From Euonymus europaeus (Eukaryota > Streptophyta > Magnoliopsida > Celastrales > Celastraceae): DNA of 64,000 nucleotides. The DNA lies in the NCBI GenBank assembly GCA_963580455.1, contig OY756968.1:8655544-8719543 (forward strand), given 5' to 3'. Below the pieces are notes generated by a model. It searched no databases. It was not told the DNA's origin and saw nothing but the letters and a program-made list of their open reading frames with translations. Shown here in pieces: positions 34,093 through 44,224 of the stretch (position 1 is the first letter of the stretch; the number at the start of each line of letters is the position of its first letter). The translations under genes and the position numbers were made by a program.

Positions 34093-35638
34093 TGATAAGT
34101 GCCAGAATATACATTCTTAAAGTGCTAAAATACTACCAAAGCAATGCCAAGAAATTGTGCTTAAAAGCTGAATTTTCAAGATTATTGTACTTAAGATCGT
34201 CTTGGATGTTTTGCAGGTTAAGAGGCAGTAAGAGCTGTCGGAATGAGATTTGATCTTCAGAAAAATTTTAGAGGACACTTCAAGCTTTTCATGAAGTATT
34301 GGTTGACAAAAATCTGAGTTCATTTGGGCCTCTAAAGGTTGCCTCGAAGTCAAGTTTGGAAGTTAAATCCGAAGCTTAATTTCTGTTTGCAGACCAGACC
34401 TTTAGAAGCCCATAACTTGAGCGTCTGATATCCAAATTGAGTGATTCAAAAGTCCATAATTATCTACACATTTGTATCTACAATATTGATGAAGGGTTTG
34501 AGTTCATAATAGGCTTCTTTTAGGCCCATAATACAGTTACAAGATTAGTGTGTAATTGGAAGTTGATGTCATTGATGGTACCATTTCCATTCAAAGAGTG
34601 GACAATCCACCACACCAATTTGATGGACAATCCACCACCAAAAGATGGCACTAACTCCTCCATTATGTGATCATTTTATCTATAAATAGAGAAGAGTAGG
34701 AGCTAGGAGGGGGAGCTTGGAGACAAGAAGGAAAGAGGAGAAAGATTGGAGGCAAAAAGAGGAGAAGGAAAAGAAGAAAACAAGGCTTGTGTTTGTAATT
34801 ATGTTTTTATGTTTCATGTTTTATTTGGTTATGTATAACTAAACTCTTGTTAGTTAGGGCTTGTCTTGAAGCTCTAAGCATGCTTTCAATTTTATAAGTT
34901 GTGTGGATTTCAATTTCTACAAGCATGATGATTTTGATTTTTCAATGTTATGTGAGTTCTAGTATTGTGTTTCTTTGAGTAGCTAACTTTGAAGCATGTA
35001 TTAGAATTAATTGTTTTAGAACATGGTCAATTGCCTTGTTGAATATATTCTTTCTTGCAACATATAATTCAGTTGAAAATGAATTATGAAAAATCAATTC
35101 TTGAATACCTAAGTACAAATACCATGTATTAGGATTCTTGTGACATTCATATTCTCTTTGCTCTTATTGGATTCTTGATTGTTGATTGATGCAGATGTCA
35201 TGCTAGATTTCGATTAAGAATACACGTAATGAGGTAGACGCCATACACTTTACATGCAATTAAGAGAGAATCATACAACTTGAGTTTGGCCATGACCTTG
35301 TTGTGAATGTTGTCATCATATGCTTGTTTAAATTGTTAGTCTATTATTCCTTATAAATTGTTTGAATGTTTTGTGGTGGATAGTGAGTCTTAGCTATTGT
35401 TTTCATTAATATTAATTCTCATTCTTGTTCTCAACGTCAATTTCTTTGTCTTAATTTTTATCTATTACAAGATTTAACACCCCCCCCTTTTCCCCCTTTT
35501 ATAATTGTATCAATTATATTCAAGTGTTAGATTATATATCTATTAGCATCACTCCTTGTGGGATCGACTCTTACTTGTTCACTATATATTAATTGTACAT
35601 TTGTAAGTATATTTTAAATTGTTACTAATGACATAACA
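34093..35638 (+). repeat. 5' LTR of the Athila-type element
   Basis: 1546 bp, TGATAAGTGCCAGAATATAC ... GACATAACA. TATAAATA at 34681-34688, preceded by CACTAACTCC words, is the probable promoter. A C-run and T-run (CCCCCCCCTTTTCCCCC) lies near 35481. Confidence 0.9.
34681..34688 (+). promoter_or_regulatory. TATA box in the Athila 5' LTR
   Basis: TATAAATA in TCTATAAATAGAG; the same box is retained in the 3' LTR at 44586-44593. Purine-rich leader sequence follows. Confidence 0.55.
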
Positions 35639-35643
35639 ATTTT

Positions 35644-35661
35644 TGGCGCCGTTGCCGGGGA
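35644..35661 (+). other. Primer-binding site (tRNA-Asp) of the Athila element
   Basis: TGGCGCCGTTGCCGGGGA, five bases after the LTR end, matches the known Athila-lineage site complementary to the 3' end of plant tRNA-Asp. 35662-36118 is the untranslated leader, containing repeated 'ATGGCTGGTTC(A/T)ACCGCC' words near 35809 and 35862. Confidence 0.9.
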
Positions 35662-36118
35662 TGTGATTACCTAATATAATGTCATCTAACTCTTGTATAT
35701 AATTTATTTATTTATTTTTGTTGTTAGCACCTCCTACATGGAAGGTTTTACATTACATGTCATTATTTAACGTGGTTGGCTTAAAGCCCCATTTTATTCT
35801 CTATTAATGGCTGGTTCAACCGCCTACTATTGTTGATATATGTATATATCTATTAATATTAATGGCTGGTTCTACCGCCTATTAATATGCCTTAATATTT
35901 ACTAACATCATTTTTTTTATGGTTGGCCTTTTCTGCCCCATTTTATTTCTTCTGTATACTAACTTTTTATATATTGTCAACTAACTCCTTTAATCCTCTG
36001 GTTGTGATTGGCACTGCCATCCACCAAATTTTCTCTATATTAATTTATGTTCATGGTTGGCCTCGCCACCTAAGTAGTTCATTTATATTGTTATTTTTCC
36101 TATTTTGCAGATACATGA

Positions 36119-38035
36119 ATGTCCAGCTCAAATCTTGAGAACTTATCGAGTGACGACATTTCGTTAAACACAAAATTAGCGTATATCCGTTTATTTTGTC
36201 AAAGAGACCATCGCACTCCAGAGAGATCACCTTTGTCATCACCAACTACAAGTCCCATAGCCCCAGTTCAAATGGAAGAAGAACCAGATAACATGAACAA
36301 GCCACTTAAGGATTTCTCTGTGCCTCAAGCAGCAGATCAAGCTTCATGCATTGTCTACCCCCAGACTACTGTAGATAACTTTGAACTAAAGTCAGGAATG
36401 ATTCATTTGTTGCCTACGTTCTTAGGCCATGCTGGAGAAGATCCTCACATGCATCTTAAAGAATTCTCTGATGTCTGTTCCACAATTAAAATAAGAGGTT
36501 TAACTGATGAGCAGGTTCATCTGCGATTATTTCCATTTAGTCTGAAGGAACAAGCAAAGACATGGCTTCACTCTTTACCAAGAGCTTCAATTAGAACATG
36601 GACAGATTTGGCAAACAAGTTCTTGACGAAATTCTTTCCAGCTCAAAAGACAAATAAAATAAGGAAAGAGATAGTGAGCATCCAACAAAATGATGGAGAA
36701 GCATTCCACGAATATTGGGAGAGATACAAGAGGCTCTTAAGCTCTTGTCCTCATCATAATATTCAAGAATGGCTACTAATGCAATTTTTTTATGAAGGGA
36801 TGCTAGATTCAGATCGCAAAATGGTGGACGCCACATCTGGTGGTGGATTGATGAATAACAATGCCGGACAAGCCAGGGAGATGTTCGAAACTCTGTCAAC
36901 TAATTCTCAACAATGGAGCTACAACAGAGTGAGAGAACCTCAGAAAAGGGCTGGAATCTACGAAGCACAATCAAGTTCAAACATGGAAGCCCAAATTGCA
37001 AACTTGACAAATATGGCGAAGCAGTTAATCGTTCCAGGCTCTCAAGTGTGTGCTGTGTGCAGTACACCTGGACATGCTAGGGAAAGTTGTCCACAAAATG
37101 AAGTTGCAGTCTTGGATGCACAAATAAATGCATTCGGTACTTATCCAAATCAGAATCAAAACCAAATGCAAAGGCCAAGGAATGATCCATTTGCTCCTAC
37201 CTACAATCCAGGATGGAGGAATCATCCAAATTTTAGGTGGAGTAATAATCAACCAATGCAACAACCTTTTGCTCAATTACCGCAACATCGGGTTCAAGTG
37301 GAGCCTCCGAAACCATCACTTGAAGATATAGTTACATCTATGGCACAGAGCACTCAAGCATTCATGCAGAAAACTGATAACGCCATTGCAAATTTGGAAC
37401 AACAAATGGGACAGTTAGCCACTGCATTAAATCAAAGAGAACCTGGAAAGCTTCCTGGCCAAGTTGTTGTCAACCCTAAGATTAATGAACATGCTAAAAC
37501 AATCACTCTGAGGGGAGGGAAAACAATTGGAAAAATGAGCGTGCCAGAAGAGAAGAACCTTGACTCTGACAATATGATCAATCCAGACGTTCTAGATCCA
37601 AATTCTAGCAGCAGTGCTACTCCTTTCCAGGAAACGCCAAACCTTCAGGTTAACTCTAACCTTCCAAATTATATTTCTTCACATAATCCTTTTCCTAGCA
37701 GATTGCAGAAATCAAAGAAAGAAGATCCAGTGCAAGGAATCTTGGATACTTTCAAAAAGGTGGAGATTAACATTCCTCTTTTAGATGCCATCAAACAAAT
37801 GCCAAAATATGCAAAGTTCCTCAAGGATTTGTGCACAAATAAGAGGAAGTTCAAAGAGTTGGAAACGATTAAGGTTTCTGAGGAAGTTTCAGCTGTTCTA
37901 CAAAGCAAACTCCCTCCCAAGCTAAAAGATCCGGGCAGTTTTACTATCCCTTGTATCATTGGGGGTCACAGGTTTGAGAAAGCTCTTCTTGACTTAGGTG
38001 CATCTGTCAATCTAATGCCTTTTTTCTGTTTTTGA
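36119..38035 (+). CDS. gag: Athila-type gag and start of protease
   Basis: 638 codons. An N-terminal Ser/Pro-rich region leads to the retrotransposon gag domain at about residues 85-250 (LKSGMIHLLPTFLGHAGEDP, LRLFPFSLKEQAKTWL, LTKFFPAQKTNKIRKEI, YKRLLSSCPHH). A CCHC zinc knuckle lies at about residues 310-323 (C-x2-C-x4-H-x4-C), and a glutamine/asparagine-rich linker follows. The beginning of the aspartic protease closes the frame, with the D-L-G-A active-site motif near residue 629. In this lineage gag and pol are one polyprotein; here the frame ends early because a six-T run at 38020-38025 is one base out of phase with the protease sequence that continues. Gag itself is complete. Confidence 0.85.
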   Translation: MSSSNLENLSSDDISLNTKLAYIRLFCQRDHRTPERSPLSSPTTSPIAPVQMEEEPDNMNKPLKDFSVPQAADQASCIVYPQTTVDNFELKSGMIHLLPTFLGHAGEDPHMHLKEFSDVCSTIKIRGLTDEQVHLRLFPFSLKEQAKTWLHSLPRASIRTWTDLANKFLTKFFPAQKTNKIRKEIVSIQQNDGEAFHEYWERYKRLLSSCPHHNIQEWLLMQFFYEGMLDSDRKMVDATSGGGLMNNNAGQAREMFETLSTNSQQWSYNRVREPQKRAGIYEAQSSSNMEAQIANLTNMAKQLIVPGSQVCAVCSTPGHARESCPQNEVAVLDAQINAFGTYPNQNQNQMQRPRNDPFAPTYNPGWRNHPNFRWSNNQPMQQPFAQLPQHRVQVEPPKPSLEDIVTSMAQSTQAFMQKTDNAIANLEQQMGQLATALNQREPGKLPGQVVVNPKINEHAKTITLRGGKTIGKMSVPEEKNLDSDNMINPDVLDPNSSSSATPFQETPNLQVNSNLPNYISSHNPFPSRLQKSKKEDPVQGILDTFKKVEINIPLLDAIKQMPKYAKFLKDLCTNKRKFKELETIKVSEEVSAVLQSKLPPKLKDPGSFTIPCIIGGHRFEKALLDLGASVNLMPFFCF

Positions 38036-38540
38036 ATCTTTGAATATAAGGAAACTAAAGGCGACCTCTGTGAGCATCCAGTTGGCAGATAGATCAATCA
38101 AATACCCTAAGGGTATTCTGGAAGATGTCTTAGTCAAAGTTGACGGATTAATCTTACCTGCTGATTTTCTAGTATTGGAGATGGAGCCGATTCCTTTGTC
38201 AGAAGTAAAATTAACCTTAATTCTTGGTCGTCCATTCATGGCCACAGCAGGTACCAAAATTGATGTTCAAAAGGGTACACTAACTATGAATGTGCAGGGA
38301 CAAACGATTGAGTACAAGGTATTTGGAGCACTCAAATTACCAAGTGATGAACATTATTATTTTCACTTAGATGCGTTAGATACAATTTGTCAACAGGTGT
38401 TCAATGAAAGTTGTGGTCGAGATATTGTGGACAAAGTTTTAATTCATGACTTTGGAACCATCGATGAGGATAAACAAGCTAGCAAAGTCTTAGCTCGCCT
38501 TGAAGCCTTACCTTCTTTAGGTATATATTTCTACCTTTGA
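38030..38540 (+). pseudogene. pol: Athila-type protease segment after a frameshift
   Basis: Continues the protease in the next frame: VSIQLADRSIKYPKGILEDV and LTLILGRPFMATAGTKIDVQ, the expected second half of a plant retropepsin. It is separated from gag by the T-run frameshift and from RT by a second frameshift near 38530, where the open frame ends in FYL. The catalytic motif lies upstream in the gag frame, so no functional protease can be made without frame change. Confidence 0.8.
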
Positions 38541-38550
38541 GCCTTTACCA

Positions 38551-39876
38551 GTGCCTAAGACAAAACTTGTACCATCTGTTGTGCAGGCACCTCAATTGGA
38601 GTTGAAGGAACTACCAAAGCATTTGAAGTACGCGTATGTGGGCGAAGAAAGTAGATTGCCAGTAATCATTGCGTCTGAACTCAGCATTGAAGAAGAAGAG
38701 AAATTGTTGAGGGTACTAAAAGAGCACAAAACATCAATCAGATGGAGTATTGCTGATATCAGAGGAATCAGTCCCTCTAGATATATGCATCGAATACTAC
38801 TAGATGAGGGAACAAAACCAACAAGAGATGCCCAACGCAGACTTAACCCAATAATGAAGGAGGTGGTGCTAAAAGAAGTACTCAAATTGCTAGATGTTGG
38901 CATCATTTACCCTATCTCTGCTAGCAAATGGGTTAGTCCGGTACAAGTGGTTCCTAAAAAATCTGGAGTTACAGTAGTCCTTAATGAAGATAATGAGTTG
39001 GTTCCCACGCGAGTTCAAACAGGATGGCGTGTTTGCATTGACTACAGAAAGCTTAATTCAGGTACTACAAAAGATCATTTTCCACTACCTTTTATTGATC
39101 AAATGTTGGAACGTCTTGCAGGTCATAGCCATTATTGTTTTCTTGATGGATATTCGGGCTACAATCAGATTGCAATAGCACCAGAAGATCAAGACAAGAC
39201 GACATTTACTTATCCATATGGTACATTTGCCTACAGGCGCATGCCTTTTGGTCTTTGCAATGCTCCAGGTACTTTTCAAAGGTGTATGATGAGCATATTT
39301 TCAGATATGGTGGAGCACATTATTGAGGTATTTATGGATGATTTTAGTGTATTTGGTTCATCTTTTGATAAATGCCTTCATAACCTCGCTTTGGTCTTAG
39401 AAAGATGCCAAGAATGCAATCTAGTTTTAAACTGGGAAAAATGTCATTTTATGGTACAAAAAGGAATTGTACTTGGTCATATCATCTCTAGCAAGGGAAT
39501 AGAAGTTGACAAAGCAAAAGTGGATCTGGTAAGTAATCTTCCACCCCCATCTACAGTTAAGGAAATAAGATCTTTCCTTGGACATGCAGGTTTCTACAGG
39601 AGGTTCATCAAGGATTTCTCCAAGATAGCTAAGCCATTGTGTTACTTACTATCAAATGATGTGACATTTGAGTTTGATGAGACATGTTTGATAGCTTTTA
39701 ACAAGCTTAAACTCCTTCTTACGTCAGCACCGATCATGATACCTCCCAATTGGAGCCTCCCTTTTGAACTAATGTGCGATGCTTTTGATTATGCTGTAGG
39801 AGCAGTTTTGGGACAACGAGTAAATAAAGTACCTCATGTTATCTACTATGCCAGTAGAACACTCAATGATGCCTAA
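38551..39876 (+). pseudogene. pol: Athila-type reverse transcriptase and RNase H start
   Basis: 441 codons to a premature TAA at 39874. The RT has all core blocks: GISPSRYMHRILLDEG, CIDYRKLNSGTTKDHFPLPF, FLDGYSGYNQI, YRRMPFGLCNAPGTFQR near residue 230, the catalytic F-M-D-D near 260, LVLNWEKCHFMV and GIVLGHIISSKG. The connection domain has IRSFLGHAGFYRRFIKDFS, and the RNase H start has FELMCDAFDYAVGAVLGQR. The stop lies inside RNase H at the DA(Q)xNYS position. RT motifs are intact although the polyprotein is broken. Confidence 0.85.
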
Positions 39877-41508
39877 TTAAACTACTCCAATACAGAGAAG
39901 GAGCTCCTTTCTGTTATTTTTGCTTTAGAAAAATTTCGTGCATATTTGATTGGCACTAAAGTAATTGTATTTTCTGACCATGCAGTTCTTAGGTACCTTC
40001 TTCAAAAGAAGGATGCAAAGCCTCGCTTGATTAGATGAATTCTATTACTTCAAGAGTTCGATCCGGAGATTAAGGACAAAAAAGGATCCGAGAATGTAGT
40101 AGCCGATCACCTCAGCCGTTTGGTGAACAATTCAGTGACCGAAGAAGACTCTTTGCCTCTAAATGAGAATTTTCCTGATGAGCAATTATTATCTTTATCT
40201 ATTTCTACACCATGGTATGCTGACATTGTCAATTACCTTGTTACAGGTGATCTTCCAGGAAATGTGCCAAGAACTTACAAGGATAAGCTCGTGACAACAG
40301 CAAAGTATTACATATGGGATGATCCATACCTTTTCAAATGGTGTTCTGACCAAATCATCAGACGGTGTGTGCCAGAATCAGAATTTCATTCCATACTCAC
40401 GTTTTGTCACTCATATGCTTGTGGAGGACATTCTGGTCCAAAGAAGACAACTTTGAAAGTATTGCAATGTGGATTTCATTGGCCGAGTTTGTTCAAAGAT
40501 GCATATACTTTCTGCTCTACTTGTGATAGGTGTCAAAGGTTAGGTAATCTTTCATCTAGGAATCAGATGCCTTTATCACCTATTCTAATAGTTGAAATTT
40601 TTGATGTTTGGGGTATTGATTTCATGGGACCTTTTCCTTCATCTAAAGGTTATTTATATATCTTACTTGCTGTGGATTATGTTTCAAAATGGGTGGAAGC
40701 AGTTCCATCCAAGACTAATGATTCTCGAGTTGTTCTCAGATTCCTTAAAGAAAATATATTTGCAAGATTTGGAACACCCAGGGCGATCATTAGTGATGGA
40801 GGGTCCCATTTCAATAATAAACTTTTTGCAGGACTATTGCAAAAGTACGGAGTCAAACATAAGGTGTCCACGCCATTTCATCCGCAGACAAGCGGACAAG
40901 CTGAAATCTGTAATAGGGAAATTAAGCAGATATTGGAGAAGACTGTGAGCTCCTCACGCAAGGATTGGTCTGATCGTCTCATGGATGCTTTATGGGCTTA
41001 TCGTACAGCCTACAAAACTCCGATTGGAATGTCACCATACAGGTTGGTTTTTGGCAAACCCTGCCACTTACCAGTCGAATTAGAGCACAAAGCATATTGG
41101 GCTATCAAACAGTACAATTTTGAGATGAAGGCTGCAGGAGAGCAATGAAAGTTGCAGTTGAGTGAGTTGGAAGAACTCCGAAATGAAGCTTATGAGAGCT
41201 CTAAAATATACAAGGAGAAGACCAAGGCCTATCATGATAAGACCATTTTGAGAAAACATTTTGAACCTGGGCAGAAAGTCTTATTATATAACTCACGCCT
41301 CCGACTATTCCCAGGTAAGCTCCGTTCATGATGGTATGGTCCATTCCTTATTACTCATGTTTTTTCACATGGTGCAGTGAATCTTCAACACCCACAGACG
41401 GGAAATATTTTTAAAGTGAATGGTCATCGTCTCAAGCACTATTTAGAGCCAGCAACAGAACATTTTGATGAGAATTTAAGGCTCTCTAATCCTGTTCCAC
41501 TCACTTGA
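39877..41508 (+). pseudogene. pol: Athila-type RNase H end and integrase
   Basis: After the TAA the frame continues [19 protein letters not shown] and VVADHLSRL, the RNase H tail, with a TGA at 40036. Integrase follows with an HHCC zinc region ([14 protein letters not shown] ... [12 protein letters not shown]), catalytic D in [11 protein letters not shown] in [10 protein letters not shown] and E in [15 protein letters not shown], so the DDE triad is complete. Further TGA codons interrupt at 41146 and 41329, and the tail ends NPVPLT-stop at 41506-41508. There is no chromodomain. All four internal stops are compatible with single transitions. Confidence 0.85.
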
Positions 41509-42419
41509 TACGCTATTTCGTCTGGCTGACAACGCTAAATTTAGCGCTTATGGGAGGCAACCCATATTTCTTTCTCATTATCTTTGTGTGTTCAATCAAG
41601 CATTTAGTTCAGTTGCACATTTTCTTAGCATATTCACTTTTACTTTCACCTTGAGGTGGTCACTGTACACTTTTGTGTGCGTGGGGCTTGATTGCGCCCA
41701 TATGTCTACGGTGTGAGCTTTCTCCACCAGCTTAATGTGGTTTGGATCTTCAAATGTTTACTTATAGGGCAGCTGGGAGGGAGAGCATCTCATGACGGTA
41801 TTGTCATTAGTATAAGACTTGAAGGTTTACATTTTGATCCTGTGGACAAAAGTTGTGGTCTCCTGATAGGCCGAAGGAAAACACTCGATGGCGTTAGCAC
41901 AGAAGTCACTGGAATGAGCCTCTGTTACCTTACTTGTGCATGTGCATTGGTTGGAAAAAAAAAGAGAAAAAAAACAGTATATCTATTTATATTTATATAT
42001 TTGGGATTGCTTCCGCAAAATATATTTTGACCGGGTAAGATAGTATGATATATTATGCTACTAATTGCATGTCTAGGGAAATTCTGTCTAAGGAGTTTGG
42101 TATTTAAGTGGACCACTGTGTCCCTTCAATCTTTCCTGAGAATTTCTCTGGTGTAATTAGTGATATAATTGTTTATATCTTCTTCACCAATGATCTACAA
42201 AAAAAAAAAAACCGAAACCCTAATTGTTTTCTTCTAACACTCTGTTTATTCCTGCTTTTCAACTCTCCCTTTTCAGATCACCTTTCTCTTCCTCCGTCAC
42301 AGTATGTCACGCAGCCCCCGTGATGCCGTTGCGATGGCAGGATTGTCGCCAGAGCTACAATCCTGCCCGAATGTCGAATCGATTTCAAAATCCTAAACGA
42401 TTCTGCCAACCGATGGGCC
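41509..42419 (+). other. Athila pol-to-ORF3 spacer carrying a copia LTR fragment
   Basis: About 42000-42190 aligns, inverted, with the 3' part of the copia solo LTR at 20015-20695. Shared words include ATTGCATGTCTAGG, AATCTTTCCTGAGAATTT and GGTGTAATTAGTG, with about 85 percent identity by eye. The spacer also holds A-rich runs near 41955 and 42200, and GAAACCCTAATTG just before the ORF. No other gene seen. Confidence 0.6.
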
Positions 42420-43241
42420 ATGAGCTACCTCCGTGACCATTCTCTGCTGTTCTTGGTCGATCCTGATCCAAAAGACGAATTGACGGTGTATCCTCACATT
42501 GTTCGCTCCTTTTACCATACTCTTCTCAAGTTACCCTACTCTTCTGGCACTCCACCAGTGTATCGGGTTGACATCCCTAGTCTTCGGCTTCAATTCACGT
42601 CAGCGGATATTTGCTCGTGTTTAGGTTATCCACCTACCGCTGACGTCGCTGTAGGTTTTCAAGCGCCGATCTCTATTTCCCATCAAGAGATGATTGATGA
42701 TTTGTGTCAAGGGCGACACGATCCGAATAATGCTGCTTCTACACGCTGCTCTTATTTGCCGTCCACGATGTGGATGCTTGATGATGCCATCCGAAGTAAC
42801 CTTTTCCCCATTGGACACAGTCAACAACGCCAGGGTAACATACTTTCCGTCCTGTATTACATGTATCGCAGAGCCTGGTTTGATATTGGCGGGATTTACC
42901 TTGAGAGCATTCTTAAGGCGAAGACCCTTGTGGAGAAACAAAAAACCAAGGTCGGGAGATTATTTTTCCCTAGACTCATCACGCGGTTGGTTTTCAGTAT
43001 GGGCATTCTCCCACCTCCCAGTCAGACAACTTCCAATTATCCGGTGACTGTTTTGGAGAACAGCGGCTGGAACACATGCTTAATGTCCTCATGGACATGG
43101 TGCGGCGCTAACCATCTTCTCCTTCCACCATTGTCCAAGCATCTTCCACCTCAGGTTGTATTTTTCTATCTTCTATTTCTTTTCATTGCATTGCTTTTCC
43201 ATACTTCGTCATTTTCACATTGCGGACAATGTTTGGTTTAG
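42420..43241 (+). CDS. Env-position ORF of the Athila element (putative plant transposon protein type)
   Basis: 273 codons between integrase and the 3' LTR, where Athila elements carry an extra gene often called env-like. The body (residues about 15-170) has ELTVYPHIVRSFYHTLLKL, VDIPSLRLQFTSADICSCLG, STRCSYLPSTMWMLDDAIRS, NLFPIGHSQQR and YYMYRRAWFDIGGIYLESIL, the layout of proteins annotated as putative plant transposon protein. Near the C-terminus is VVFFYLLFLFIALLF, which could be a membrane segment or translated intron: a CAG|GTTGTA donor-like site lies just upstream, near 43154. No signal peptide is clear at this start. The upstream start could be longer by splicing. No evidence of fusion peptide or receptor function. 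Confidence 0.55.
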   Translation: MSYLRDHSLLFLVDPDPKDELTVYPHIVRSFYHTLLKLPYSSGTPPVYRVDIPSLRLQFTSADICSCLGYPPTADVAVGFQAPISISHQEMIDDLCQGRHDPNNAASTRCSYLPSTMWMLDDAIRSNLFPIGHSQQRQGNILSVLYYMYRRAWFDIGGIYLESILKAKTLVEKQKTKVGRLFFPRLITRLVFSMGILPPPSQTTSNYPVTVLENSGWNTCLMSSWTWCGANHLLLPPLSKHLPPQVVFFYLLFLFIALLFHTSSFSHCGQCLV

Positions 43242-44224
43242 GTTGGGGGTGGTGGCATATTTATGCAGTTTCATGATTTGGTACTGGTACAATTAGTTTG
43301 AGTCATTTTTTTTATCTGGATTAGTCGAAAGCAACTTTTAACACATTTGTTTTCCACCAATACTAAGCCTTGTGGTAAGATGGATGATAATGCATATGAC
43401 TAAGACTATTTTCTGGTTCAAGCACAAATGAGTGGAGAGAAATGAGTAAACAACTTATGAACTTGCATTGATCTCTTGAAATGGATAATTGTTGTCAATG
43501 AACACCATTACATGGTTTGTGGAATGATTGGATGGATGTTAAGGATGATATTGATCAATGTTTGAGAACAATGTTGTAATTTTGCTGGGCCTTTGTTTGA
43601 GATGTTCTATATTATGAATTCGAGATTATGAATTCGAGACATAAAAAAAAGAAAAAAAAGAAACAATGATGAAAAAGAAAAAGAAAGAAAGAAAGAAGAC
43701 AGAGAAAAAAAAGAGAAAAAATTGTTATGTGTATTCGTCATTCGTCAGTAGATAAGTTTTTATGTGATAAGGCTCTATTAGTTTGTCAATTGGAAAATGT
43801 TGATCAATAGAATTCCAAAGCAGGTTTGTGGTAAGACTGGTGGAAGTTCTTGACAGCTAATATACCTATCTTTTGATCAATGTTTGTTTATTTGTTTGTC
43901 CTTAAATTGACTTTTCTTCTGAGTGCATATCTATTTTCCAACTCCATGAGAGAAATTCATAGCCCAAAAATCCTTCTATACCCTGTGAGAATATGGAGTT
44001 GAGGCTTTTACTTGGATAAATTGTTTGAGGTTATATGCATTATGGATTGTGGTATGAAGGTTTTGGCTTAGCACACACACAAGTGTTGGAAGTTGTGACT
44101 ATACTAATCTGGATAAGAATTGTGATCTCTTACCTTTTGTTCTAGTATTGTTACTTTCACTCATTTCTCATAACATTTTTACGCTTGAATTACTAGGGAC
44201 TAGTAATAAGCTGGTTGGGGGTTG
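43242..44224 (+). other. Athila 3' untranslated region with purine-rich tract
   Basis: Non-coding. Contains a 90-base A/G-rich stretch at about 43645-43735 (AAAGAAAGAAAGAAAGAAG) and ends with the probable polypurine primer GGTTGGGGGTTG directly before the 3' LTR. Confidence 0.6.

Noticed and set aside
41925..42323. Short frames over the Athila spacer
   Set aside because: They cover A-rich runs and the copia LTR fragment; no conserved protein.
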